Of a DNA stretch of 50,833 nucleotides, positions 22,305-29,033 are shown piece after piece. This stretch comes from Candidatus Giovannonibacteria bacterium (GTDB taxonomy: Bacteria > Patescibacteriota > Minisyncoccia > UBA11713 > 2-01-FULL-45-33). Made by a program: the position numbers and the translations under genes. Each line of letters starts with the position of its first letter. Within the stretch, counting starts at the first letter, position 1. The notes beneath the pieces are model-generated. The model saw nothing but the letters and a program-made list of their open reading frames with translations, was not told where the DNA came from and searched no databases. The stretch is from positions 1 through 50,833 of the forward strand of contig JACOXN010000010.1 in assembly GCA_016176295.1 (NCBI GenBank), read 5' to 3'.

Positions 22305-24173
22305 ATGCAAAACTCCAACGTAAAAACCTTCAATACTTCCGAAGGAAAGCCCGTGCGCGTCAGGAATATATTTAAGATATATATTTCAGAGATGCTGAAA
22401 TTCCCGTGGCTCGTAACTTTTCTGGTTGTGAGCACGATCGGCATGCAGATAGCGGACCTGGCGGCCCCGATTTATTTGAAAAGATTCTTCAACCTGCTCG
22501 CTGCCAACGATACTTCGCAGGCTCCGGAGCTTTTTTGGATCGTGGGCATAGTGGCGATAATTTCTTTTCTGGGATGGCTCGCGCGCCGCGTGCAGGCTTA
22601 CAGCAACATGAATATGGAGTCGAAAGTAATGGCAAATCTCTATTCGTCGGCTTTTTATTACATGCTCAAGCACTCCTACCGCTTTTTCATTTCCCGTTTC
22701 AGCGGAACTCTCACGAGGCGCGTAAGTAAATTTGCCGGCGCTTTCGAAATGATGGCCGACGCCATAATTCAACAGTTTCTACCTGCGGCGTTTTTTGCCG
22801 TCGGTGCGGTGACCGTGCTTTTTTTTAGAAACCACACCCTGGGTATAATTCTCGGAGTTTGGGCGGTAGTGTTCGTTATTTTCCAGATATATGTGGCAAA
22901 GCTCCGCAGACCCCTCCGCGCCGCGCGCGCCGAGGCCGATAGCCGAATGATCGGCTCTCTTTCGGATGCGATATCCAATCAAAATACCATTGCGCTTTTT
23001 TCGGGAAACGAATATGAACAAGGCCGTTTCCGCGAGACGGTCAACGTATGGCAGAAAGCGACGCTTCGCACCTGGAACGCTGATGAGCTCGTCTGGTCCG
23101 TTCTCGGCGTTCTGATGGTGGGAATAAATATCGGCCTGCTTTACGGCGCCGTGATTTTTTGGAGAAAAGGGCTTTTGATGGTCGGCGATTTCGTGCTTAT
23201 CCAAAGCTATTTACTCGGGCTCTTTGAACGCCTCATGAGCATCAACCGCGAGATAAGGCGATTTTACAACGCCTTCGCTGATGCCGCCGAAATGGTTGAA
23301 ATTCTTGAAGAGCCGCATGAAATAAAAAATGTTCCCGGCGCATTGCCGCTTGAAACATCCGGTTGTGAAATTGAATTCAAAAATGTCGATTTTTATTTTT
23401 ACCCCGGCCGCCCGTTATTGAACAAATTTAATCTGAAAATAAAGGGGGGAGAAAAGCTCGCATTGGTCGGGACTTCCGGCGCCGGGAAATCCACGGTCAC
23501 GAAGCTCCTTTTGCGCCTTTTCGACATCGCGGGCGGCGAGATATTGATCGACGGAGAGAACATCGCCAAGGTTGCGCAGGACAGTCTGCGTGAAGCCATT
23601 GCTTTCGTCCCGCAGGAGCCGATACTTTTCCACCGAACTCTTTTGGAGAACATCCGCTACGGCAAGAGAGAGGCGAGCGATGAAGAAGTGCTTGAGGCCG
23701 CAAAAAAAGCCCATTGCCATGAATTTATTGCCGAGCTCCCCGAGGGATACCAAACTTATGTGGGCGAGCGCGGAGTGAAGCTTTCGGGAGGAGAACGCCA
23801 GCGCGTCGCGATTGCGCGGGCAATTTTAAAAAATGCGCCGATCCTCGTGCTAGACGAAGCGACCTCCAGCCTGGACTCCGAATCCGAGGCTTTGATTCAG
23901 GACGCTTTGCACACTCTGATGGAGGGAAAAACCGTACTGGTGATAGCGCACCGCCTCTCAACCATCATGAAAATGGACCGCATTGTCGTCATCGAAAGCG
24001 GAAAAGTCGTGGCGGAGGGCACGCACCGAGAGCTCCTAAAGCAAGAAGGCGGACTTTACCAAAAGTTATGGAACATCCAGGCCGGAGGATTCCAAGAGGA
24101 GGATGAAGAGCCGGAGAAGCCGGCAGTAGAAGTCGAAACCGAGGAACTGGCGGAGCACCCGGAAGAAAAATAG
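22305..24173 (+). CDS. ABC exporter (fused membrane and ATPase domains)
   Basis: 622 residues. Six membrane segments lie in the first about 330 residues (type 1 exporter fold), and a nucleotide-binding domain at about 355-595: Walker A GTSGAGKST, Q-loop PQEPILF, signature LSGGERQRVAIARAIL, Walker B ILVLDEATSSLD, H-loop IAHRLST. A Glu-rich C-terminal tail follows (DEEPEKPAVEVETEELAEHPEEK). It works as a dimer in the membrane and exports a drug, lipid or peptide; the substrate is unknown. Control by the adjacent ArsR-type repressor through a duplicated operator suggests induction by a stress or toxic compound. The start is ATG 22305, after the TATAAT promoter. Confidence 0.93.
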   Translation: MQNSNVKTFNTSEGKPVRVRNIFKIYISEMLKFPWLVTFLVVSTIGMQIADLAAPIYLKRFFNLLAANDTSQAPELFWIVGIVAIISFLGWLARRVQAYSNMNMESKVMANLYSSAFYYMLKHSYRFFISRFSGTLTRRVSKFAGAFEMMADAIIQQFLPAAFFAVGAVTVLFFRNHTLGIILGVWAVVFVIFQIYVAKLRRPLRAARAEADSRMIGSLSDAISNQNTIALFSGNEYEQGRFRETVNVWQKATLRTWNADELVWSVLGVLMVGINIGLLYGAVIFWRKGLLMVGDFVLIQSYLLGLFERLMSINREIRRFYNAFADAAEMVEILEEPHEIKNVPGALPLETSGCEIEFKNVDFYFYPGRPLLNKFNLKIKGGEKLALVGTSGAGKSTVTKLLLRLFDIAGGEILIDGENIAKVAQDSLREAIAFVPQEPILFHRTLLENIRYGKREASDEEVLEAAKKAHCHEFIAELPEGYQTYVGERGVKLSGGERQRVAIARAILKNAPILVLDEATSSLDSESEALIQDALHTLMEGKTVLVIAHRLSTIMKMDRIVVIESGKVVAEGTHRELLKQEGGLYQKLWNIQAGGFQEEDEEPEKPAVEVETEELAEHPEEK

Positions 24174-24261
24174 ACCAAAACGTGTTAAGATGAATCTATG
24201 GAAGCAGCATACTTCATAATGCCGTGCTAGACTTGTTGCAGACCTGCAGGGAGGATAAATA

Positions 24262-24840
24262 ATGTTCATGGTTTTCACGGCTCTTACAATGCTCGGAGCG
24301 TGCTTTTATCTTTCGATCTTTGAATGGAGCTTCCATAAATTCGTAATGCACAGGCCGCTTTGGCGCTTTAATTACCCCTTCTTTTCGCATGCTCTGAAAC
24401 ACCACCGCATATTCAATGCAGATAGAAGCTATCATATGCAAAATGAAAGCGACAGGCGGACGATTCCCATGGCCTGGTGGAACGGACCGGCGCTTATCGC
24501 ACTAACTACATCTCCGGCTCTCCTCTTTAGCCTGGCGTTTGATACGTGGTGGTTAGCTTTGGGATTTTTTCTGGCCTCAGCGCTTTACTACTCCGCTTAC
24601 GAATATTTACACTGGTGCATGCACCTGCCGCACCGACGCATGGTCGAGCGTTCGGGACTTTTTTCCCGTTTAAACGGCCATCACCTGCTCCATCACCGAT
24701 GGATGGCGGCAAATTACAATGTCGTCTTCCCGTTTGCCGACCTGATATTCGGGACGCTGCTCACCCGCGCCAGATTTAAATTTAATCAGGCCGAAGGAGA
24801 ATCCGTTCCCAACGTCCAGCCGCTCGGTAAATACGCGTGA
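24262..24840 (+). CDS. Fatty acid hydroxylase / sterol desaturase superfamily membrane protein
   Basis: 192 residues with three or four membrane segments and the histidine clusters of the di-iron FA_hydroxylase superfamily: WSFHKFVMH, ALKHHRIF, WCMHLPHRR and NGHHLLHHRW. These coordinate two irons in membrane enzymes that hydroxylate or desaturate lipids with oxygen and an electron donor. The start ATG 24262 has a strong GGAGG Shine-Dalgarno 9 bases upstream, unlike most genes here. It is a single gene ending in a terminator; the upstream ABC exporter could share regulation, as a stress-lipid function is possible. The substrate is unknown. An enzyme that needs O2 points to an organism that meets oxygen. 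Confidence 0.85.
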   Translation: MFMVFTALTMLGACFYLSIFEWSFHKFVMHRPLWRFNYPFFSHALKHHRIFNADRSYHMQNESDRRTIPMAWWNGPALIALTTSPALLFSLAFDTWWLALGFFLASALYYSAYEYLHWCMHLPHRRMVERSGLFSRLNGHHLLHHRWMAANYNVVFPFADLIFGTLLTRARFKFNQAEGESVPNVQPLGKYA

Positions 24841-24843
24841 AAT

Positions 24844-24879
24844 AAAAAACCTTCGCCTGCCGGCGGAGGATTTTTTTTA
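24844..24879 (+). terminator. Rho-independent terminator
   Basis: CCTTCGCC pairs with GGCGGAGG around a TGCC loop, flanked by A-run and T-run (8 T). It ends the hydroxylase transcript just before the GNAT gene promoter. Confidence 0.85.
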
Positions 24880-24882
24880 TGA

Positions 24883-24888
24883 TATAAT
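24883..24888 (+). promoter_or_regulatory. Extended -10 box of the membrane GNAT gene
   Basis: TGATATAAT ends exactly 6 bases before the ATG at 24895. Confidence 0.6.
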
Positions 24889-24894
24889 ATTTGG

Positions 24895-26049
24895 ATGAAA
24901 TTTAGGAAAATAATTCCGGCGCTTCTTTTTTTTCCGATCGTGATTTTTGCCCAGGATGCTGGCACGTCGGACCCTAAGCAGGCACCCGACCCTGTCGGCG
25001 GCAGCGTAATTGAAGCGCCTCCGGAGGCGGCTTCCGCGGCCGCACCGGCAGCCACGGGCAGTGCCGTTGGGACTCCGAGAGACCCCGGCTCTTTGCCGGA
25101 GGGCGCAAGCAACCCCGCTTCTCCCGGGCCGGCAGTTCCCTCCATAGTAAGGCCGACCACTCCAAGCGTCACGCCAACGGCCATACTTTCACCGACACCG
25201 TCAACAGCTTCAGACAATGAGACTCCGCCGGAAGAAAATAACCGGGTTCTTTACGGAATTTTAGGCACGATCGGCGCCCTGGCTTTAATTTTTGGCGCGA
25301 CTAATTTTTTGCGTAAGCGCACGCAAAAACAAAATAATCAAAAGAACGATGAAAACTGCGACAGCATCCGGGAACTTCTCCGAAAAAAACAAAAAGAACT
25401 TGTGGAGTCGGCTAAAAACTGGCCCAAAGACAAATTGAAAGCGGTCTTAAAGGAAAAGGCTCTCGGACTGCTTACGGACGAGCAGAAAAAAATGCTAAAA
25501 CAGGCGGAGGAAGCAAAAGAAAAATTCGATAAATTAAAGGCAGACGTCGAATTACTGCAGAATAAATTCGACCTCTGCATGCTAAAACTTCCTTCAAAAA
25601 ATGAGCTCATTTTCAAAAAAGCGGAGGCTACCGATGAGGACATAAAAAAATATTTGGAGGTGGAAAAAACCGCCATCGGCCAGAAAACTTACTCCGGTAT
25701 CTCCGACCCGGGCGAAGCGAAAAAAGAAATGCGGACAAATGAAGTATTTTTTATTTTTAAAAACGGCAAGCTGGCGGGCACTTGCCAATACGAATTAAAA
25801 ACTCCTGATTGCGCGTATTTAAGCGGAATTGTTATAATTCCAGATTTCCAGGGACAGGGGATTGCGAGGAAAGCGGCGGATTTCCGTCTGAAAAAATTGA
25901 AATACATGAAGCGCATTGAAGTCGCTACCCACCCGGATAACGCCAAAATGCTTCATATATATGTATCACTTGGCTTTAAAGTCGAATCACGGCGGGAAAA
26001 TTATTACGGCGACGGCGAGCCGAGGATGCTGCTTGTTCTCAGGAGATAA
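24895..26049 (+). CDS. Membrane-anchored protein with C-terminal GNAT acetyltransferase domain
   Basis: 384 residues. A signal peptide (1-20, ending IFAQDAG) precedes a low-complexity Ala/Pro/Ser/Thr-rich region (about 21-118). A membrane helix follows (VLYGILGTIGALALIFGATNFL, about 119-141), then a basic stop-transfer RKRTQKQ. A long charged coiled coil lies at about 150-240, then a GNAT domain (about 245-384) whose acetyl-CoA loop reads VIIPDFQGQGIARKAADF, with YVSLGFKVESR near the end. The layout implies an outside N-terminal stalk and a cytoplasmic acetyltransferase joined through the membrane. I know of no described enzyme of that order. Substrate unknown; it could acetylate a protein or small molecule at the inner membrane surface. 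A second start is not evident. Confidence 0.85.
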   Translation: MKFRKIIPALLFFPIVIFAQDAGTSDPKQAPDPVGGSVIEAPPEAASAAAPAATGSAVGTPRDPGSLPEGASNPASPGPAVPSIVRPTTPSVTPTAILSPTPSTASDNETPPEENNRVLYGILGTIGALALIFGATNFLRKRTQKQNNQKNDENCDSIRELLRKKQKELVESAKNWPKDKLKAVLKEKALGLLTDEQKKMLKQAEEAKEKFDKLKADVELLQNKFDLCMLKLPSKNELIFKKAEATDEDIKKYLEVEKTAIGQKTYSGISDPGEAKKEMRTNEVFFIFKNGKLAGTCQYELKTPDCAYLSGIVIIPDFQGQGIARKAADFRLKKLKYMKRIEVATHPDNAKMLHIYVSLGFKVESRRENYYGDGEPRMLLVLRR

Positions 26050-26080
26050 TTCACCTATTTTTATCCAGATTAAAAAATTG

Positions 26081-26109
26081 AAAAAAATACCGCCCTTTTT
26101 ACTGGACGG
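26081..26109 (-). terminator. Terminator of the 23S-like RNA
   Basis: CCGTCC pairs with GGGCGG (26090-26095/26104-26109; one G-T), followed on the minus strand by TA and seven T. Confidence 0.8.
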
Positions 26110-26358
26110 CTTAAAATTGGTTGCGGTTCCTCCGCACATCCTTACGGCTATGCTTCGCGGGAACCGCATTGGCCCGCCTACCACAGCGGTTGTTTTACAG
26201 AGCACTCGACGAGGTAACCCTCGCGCCTTCTCTGCGCTGCCCGTAGCATCGGCGCATCCTTGAACCCGGCGGGTATAAAGATGCTTGGACCTTATCTGAC
26301 GGTCTGGGTTTCACCCTCTCGACAATTTTGGTTATATATTTGTCTTTCGGCAGGCTCT
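26081..26358 (-). ncRNA. Structured RNA resembling 23S rRNA domain II (orphan, own promoter and terminator)
   Basis: No protein fits 26050-26497. The minus strand reads as a standalone RNA of about 278 nt. A closing helix pairs AAAATTG (26323-26329) with CAATTTT (26113-26119). Inside, in order, come GAGAGGGTGAAACCC and CAGACCGTCAGATAAGGTCC (26287-26306), nearly the highly conserved 23S block CAGACCGCCAGCTAAGGTCC. Next are GTCGAGTGCTCTG (26198-26210), TAAAACA...ACCGCTG.GG, GGTAGG, then a 9-bp helix TGCGGTTCC/GGAACCGCA (26122-26130/26160-26168) enclosing CGAAG...CCGTAAGGA...GGAG. These match the order of E. coli 23S about nt 1020-1225. The GTPase-centre core (L11 site) between the first two blocks is replaced by unrelated hairpins (GCATC/GATGC; GCGCC/GGCGC). 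It ends in a terminator. The homology claim rests on my memory of 23S; function unknown. Confidence 0.65.
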
Positions 26359-26364
26359 GAAATT

Positions 26365-26393
26365 AAAGTATCACATTGACACCCGACATTCAA
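26365..26393 (-). promoter_or_regulatory. Promoter of the 23S-like RNA
   Basis: On the minus strand, TTGAAT (-35, 26388-26393), 17-bp spacer, TACTTT (-10, 26365-26370). Back to back with the cspA promoter, whose -35 starts at 26400. Confidence 0.5.
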
Positions 26394-26399
26394 ACCTAC

Positions 26400-26428
26400 T
26401 GGACATACAAAATTTTATATGATATAGT
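26400..26428 (+). promoter_or_regulatory. Promoter of cspA
   Basis: TGGACA (-35, 26400-26405), 17-bp spacer, extended -10 TGATATAGT (hexamer 26423-26428). It gives a leader of about 63 bases, long for this window, with three imperfect CGAGTT direct repeats (26439-26470); long structured leaders are usual for cold-shock genes. Confidence 0.6.
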
Positions 26429-26497
26429 TGGTTCTTACCGAGTTTAGAAACTAGTCGAGTTTTCCGAGTTGGGTAAATTTAATAGAAAAACAATCAT

Positions 26498-26698
26498 ATG
26501 CAAGGAACAATCAAGACTCTGACGGAGAAAGGATTCGGATTCATTGCCCGCGAAGGCGAGGCCAAGGATCTCTTCTTTCACTCCAAAGAATTGAAGGGAG
26601 TGACCTATGACGAATTGAAGGTTGGCGACATCGTCACCTTTGAGGTAATCCAGGCCGAGAAAGGCCCGGCCGCCGTCAACGTATCGCGCGTGTCATAA
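26498..26698 (+). CDS. cspA: Cold-shock protein (CspA family)
   Basis: 66 residues, a single cold-shock domain. RNP1 is visible as KGFGFIA and RNP2 as DLFFHSKEL. It binds single-stranded RNA and DNA as a chaperone that melts RNA structure at low temperature or in rapid growth. The gene has a long leader, and its promoter is divergent from and immediately adjacent to that of the 23S-like RNA. This could link the two if CspA acts on that RNA, but no sequence evidence shows it. It ends in a strong terminator (26711-26740). Confidence 0.95.
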   Translation: MQGTIKTLTEKGFGFIAREGEAKDLFFHSKELKGVTYDELKVGDIVTFEVIQAEKGPAAVNVSRVS

Positions 26699-26710
26699 TC
26701 GCGTCGAGTG

Positions 26711-26740
26711 AAAGCCGCCCCGCGGTTGCGGGGCGGCTTT
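26711..26740 (+). terminator. Terminator of cspA
   Basis: 13-bp GC-rich stem (26711-26723 with 26728-26740), loop GGTT, with A-run and T-run flanks. Confidence 0.9.
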
Positions 26741-26807
26741 TCATTTGAAAAAAAATAATTGTAATAACTCACAATAATTTCACGGCAGTGCGCATATGCT
26801 GGGTTAT

Positions 26808-27035
26808 ATGTGCTACAATTGCGGATGCAAAATGCCGAACAACCTGCATGGTGTGCGGCAAAACATTATCAACTCAACTTTCAGAAAAGCCGCGAAATCC
26901 ATGAATATGTCTTTCGAGGACTCGCTAAAGAATATCCGCGACTTGATCGAAATCGAGCTTGCGGAGCATGAACACGGCGATGTACATGGACACTCGATCG
27001 ATCACGACCACGAACACGACCATTCACGCGGATAG
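26808..27035 (+). CDS. Small CYNCGC-motif protein with His-rich tail
   Basis: 75 residues from ATG 26808 (MCYNCGCKMPNN); an ATG at 26796 would add four residues, but this N-terminus is the one I recall for a common CPR mini-protein family. The N-terminus has three closely spaced cysteines, and the middle is helical (TFRKAAKSMNMSFEDSLKNI). The tail is rich in His and Asp (EHEHGDVHGHSIDHDHEHDH), a likely metal-binding segment for Zn, Ni or Cu. No signal peptide. Likely cytoplasmic metal handling or buffering. Alone, no operon. Confidence 0.75.
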   Translation: MCYNCGCKMPNNLHGVRQNIINSTFRKAAKSMNMSFEDSLKNIRDLIEIELAEHEHGDVHGHSIDHDHEHDHSRG

Positions 27036-27067
27036 CCGTATCCGTTCACCATCATTCAATGGGATGC

Positions 27068-27073
27068 TATAAT
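27068..27073 (+). promoter_or_regulatory. Extended -10 box of the 27081 gene
   Basis: TGCTATAAT; the hexamer ends 7 bases before the ATG at 27081. A GGAG also lies in the gap, so it may not be wholly leaderless. Confidence 0.55.
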
Positions 27074-27080
27074 TGGAGCA

Positions 27081-27515
27081 ATGAAAGGCATTATTGTTTT
27101 TTTTGACAGGCTTGAAGATAAGGTAAGGAATTTTCTCAGTCGTTTTCCGATATTTTACGCATTGGTGGGAGGCATAGGTGTCGTCCTTTTTTGGCGTGGC
27201 GTTTGGCATACGGCTGATTTTTTTACATACTACTTCCTTGCTTGGGTTGTGGAAGGTAAAACCGCGGTTGAGCCGATAATGGCGTACGACGGTCCGATAT
27301 CAATGGTCATCGGCATTATTATGCTGTTAATGACCGGTCTTTGGGTCTCGAATTTCATCGGAAGCGAGGTTATGATATCCGGCCTGCGGAGAGAAAAAAA
27401 GATAGCCGAAAAAAGCGAAAAGGAGATCCGCACGGAAGCCGAAGGGATAGCGGAAATAAAAAAGGAATTGGAGAACATAGAAAATAAATTGGATCGGGCC
27501 ATCATTAAAAAATAG
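27081..27515 (+). CDS. Hypothetical membrane protein, two helices plus coiled coil
   Basis: 144 residues. Two membrane helices lie at about 23-42 and 72-92 (IFYALVGGIGVVLFWRGVW and PISMVIGIIMLLMTGLW), and a strongly charged coiled-coil tail at about 105-144 (KKIAEKSEKEIRTEAEGIAEIKK). Both ends are probably cytoplasmic. I recognise no family with a known function. Single gene with its own TGCTATAAT promoter. Confidence 0.65.
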   Translation: MKGIIVFFDRLEDKVRNFLSRFPIFYALVGGIGVVLFWRGVWHTADFFTYYFLAWVVEGKTAVEPIMAYDGPISMVIGIIMLLMTGLWVSNFIGSEVMISGLRREKKIAEKSEKEIRTEAEGIAEIKKELENIENKLDRAIIKK

Positions 27516-27551
27516 TTGCTTTCCAGCCCGCAATGTGTTTGAATTAATATT

Positions 27552-27830
27552 ATGTCACATGAACAGCCGAACATAGGCAGCGAAAAACTGCCGTCCGAAG
27601 AGGTTAAGAAATTGATTAAGAAATACCCGCAAGTCAAGCTGGATGAAGGAAATCAGCATTTCATGGTCGAACACACTGATGAGAACGGAAACTGGAGAAG
27701 CACCGACATGATACCGACCTGGAAGGAAATACCCAGGGAGAAAGGAGAGGCCGTACCCATCGAAAAGGAAATAAGGGACGCGCTGGGACTGCCCGAAGAA
27801 ACCGTCAAGGAAAAAAAAGAAGCCGCCTAA
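27552..27830 (+). CDS. Hypothetical soluble acidic protein
   Basis: 92 residues, highly charged, no cysteine, no signal peptide or membrane segment. The body (EVKKLIKKYPQVKLDEG, then HFMVEHTDENGNWRSTDMIPTW) looks like a small alpha/beta domain with a charged tail. I know of no function. No clear Shine-Dalgarno; an AT-rich stretch precedes the ATG. The stop codon lies inside a terminator-like hairpin (27822-27845). Confidence 0.6.
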   Translation: MSHEQPNIGSEKLPSEEVKKLIKKYPQVKLDEGNQHFMVEHTDENGNWRSTDMIPTWKEIPREKGEAVPIEKEIRDALGLPEETVKEKKEAA

Positions 27831-27845
27831 TAGCGGCCTTTTTTC
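27822..27845 (+). terminator. Terminator overlapping the stop codon of the 27552 gene
   Basis: GCCGC (27822-27826) pairs with GCGGC (27833-27837), followed by a C and then a run of T. The TAA stop is in the loop. Confidence 0.65.
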
Positions 27846-27906
27846 TTTACGCTATTTGCATTTATTTGCGGTTGCTGCATGATTATTTTCAGACGGGAGA
27901 TTAAAA

Positions 27907-28314
27907 ATGCCTTACTGGGTACTGATTGTTTTTTCAGTAATTATATTGGCAATAGTCATGTACGCGCGTTTGGTTTATAAAGCAAGTTGGGCGCTTAACA
28001 TTTTACACGTAGATCTTTTGGATCTGGCCCGTGAAGACCTGGCGGGCCGGGAACGGTTGATCAGGAGGAACTATTTGGATCAATACGCTCTTGCAAAATA
28101 CCGAATCCGGAGATTCCTTAGGAATGCAAACAACACATCGGGCGAAGGCCTCCTTGAGGCCCAATCCTCAAAGTGGCGGGTCGAGGAAAATATTCTCACC
28201 ATCTGGAGTGGTTCCGACGAAATAAGAATTCCGATAAATGATGCTACGCTGGCGCTGGACCTCCAAAATATCCAGCAAGCCGAGAGGATATTGCGAGTCT
28301 ACATCAAGCTCTGA
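27907..28314 (+). CDS. Hypothetical one-helix membrane protein
   Basis: 135 residues. A membrane helix at about 4-24 (WVLIVFSVIILAIVMYARLVY) is followed by a soluble part with many Arg and a helix-rich middle (LAGRERLIRRNYLDQYALAKYRIRRFLRN), then a beta region (RVEENILTIWSGSDEIRIPIND). It resembles no family I know. The start has a GGGAG Shine-Dalgarno 8 bases upstream, so it belongs to the minority of SD-led genes. Confidence 0.6.
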   Translation: MPYWVLIVFSVIILAIVMYARLVYKASWALNILHVDLLDLAREDLAGRERLIRRNYLDQYALAKYRIRRFLRNANNTSGEGLLEAQSSKWRVEENILTIWSGSDEIRIPINDATLALDLQNIQQAERILRVYIKL

Positions 28315-28391
28315 GATAGGGCTTTTTTTTATGAATTCCCGGCTTTCATCAATTGTTAATGACTGTTATACTAATATGAAAACGCTTATTA

Positions 28392-28979
28392 ATGAAAAAT
28401 AATTTTATGGATGAACCGAACAATGAACCTCAAATCACAACGGAACCCAAAGTTCCGAAACAAGTTCCAAAGGTCATATTCAAAACGAGGGTCAGAGATG
28501 AATCCGTTGCAGGAAATAATCCTTACCGCTGGCAGGATGTGACGACCGACGAAATATTCAAGGGAAAAAAAATTGTGCTGTTTTCTCTCCCCGGAGCGTT
28601 CACTCCGGTCTGCTCTTCCTCCCATCTTCCGGGGTATGAAGAAGCGTATGATGAATTCAAAAAGCTTGGTATAGACGAAGTTATCTGTCTTTCGGTAAAC
28701 GATGCATATGTAATGTTCCAGTGGGGGAAACACCAGAATGTAAAAAACGTAAAGCTCCTTCCGGATGGTTCCGGCCTGTTCACGGAAAAAATGGGCATGA
28801 TGGTAAGAAAAGACAACCTCGGCTTCGGTAAGCGCTCCTGGCGATACAGTATGTATGTGGAGGACGGCGAGATAAAAAAAATATTCATCGAACCCGGTTT
28901 TTCGCATGACTGCCCGGACGACCCGCTTGAAGTAAGCGACGCGAAGACAATGCTTCAATACCTCAAATCGCTTATATAA
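28392..28979 (+). CDS. Peroxiredoxin (Prx5-like)
   Basis: 195 residues from ATG 28392; an ATG at 28407 is an alternative. The domain (about 35-195) shows FSLPGAFTPVCSSSHLPGY, the typical peroxidatic-cysteine motif of Prx5-type thiol peroxidases (Cys after FTPV). The end, GFSHDCPDDPLEVSDAKTML, has a second cysteine that could be the resolving one. It reduces hydrogen peroxide or alkyl hydroperoxides using a thioredoxin- or glutaredoxin-type donor. The extra N-terminal about 35 residues are Asn/Lys/Pro-rich and not part of the family. A TGTTATACT promoter lies 19 bases before the ATG. With msrB it forms an oxidative-stress set. Confidence 0.92.
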   Translation: MKNNFMDEPNNEPQITTEPKVPKQVPKVIFKTRVRDESVAGNNPYRWQDVTTDEIFKGKKIVLFSLPGAFTPVCSSSHLPGYEEAYDEFKKLGIDEVICLSVNDAYVMFQWGKHQNVKNVKLLPDGSGLFTEKMGMMVRKDNLGFGKRSWRYSMYVEDGEIKKIFIEPGFSHDCPDDPLEVSDAKTMLQYLKSLI

Positions 28980-29018
28980 GGCGCGGAGCGGTGTTTACTG
29001 AAAAATAATAACTTATGC

Positions 29019-29024
29019 TATAAT
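29019..29024 (+). promoter_or_regulatory. Extended -10 box of the DUF4349 gene
   Basis: TGCTATAAT; the hexamer ends 9 bases before the ATG at 29034. Confidence 0.55.
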
Positions 29025-29033
29025 TAGTCCATT

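Noticed and set aside
25987-26263. Open frames on both strands over the 23S-like RNA
   Set aside because: No start signals or protein-like pattern; the conserved rRNA blocks and hairpins explain the sequence better.
26081-26358. RNase P RNA, tmRNA or SRP RNA
   Set aside because: The GAGGAAAGTCCGGGC/ACAGAA pair of RNase P, the tag frame and tRNA-like end of tmRNA, and the GGAAGGAAGCA core of SRP RNA are all absent.
28376-28402. Eight-codon mini-ORF (MKTLINEK) overlapping the start of the peroxiredoxin gene
   Set aside because: Its ATG lies only 3 bases after the -10 box, so the transcript would begin inside it; it is not expected to be translated.
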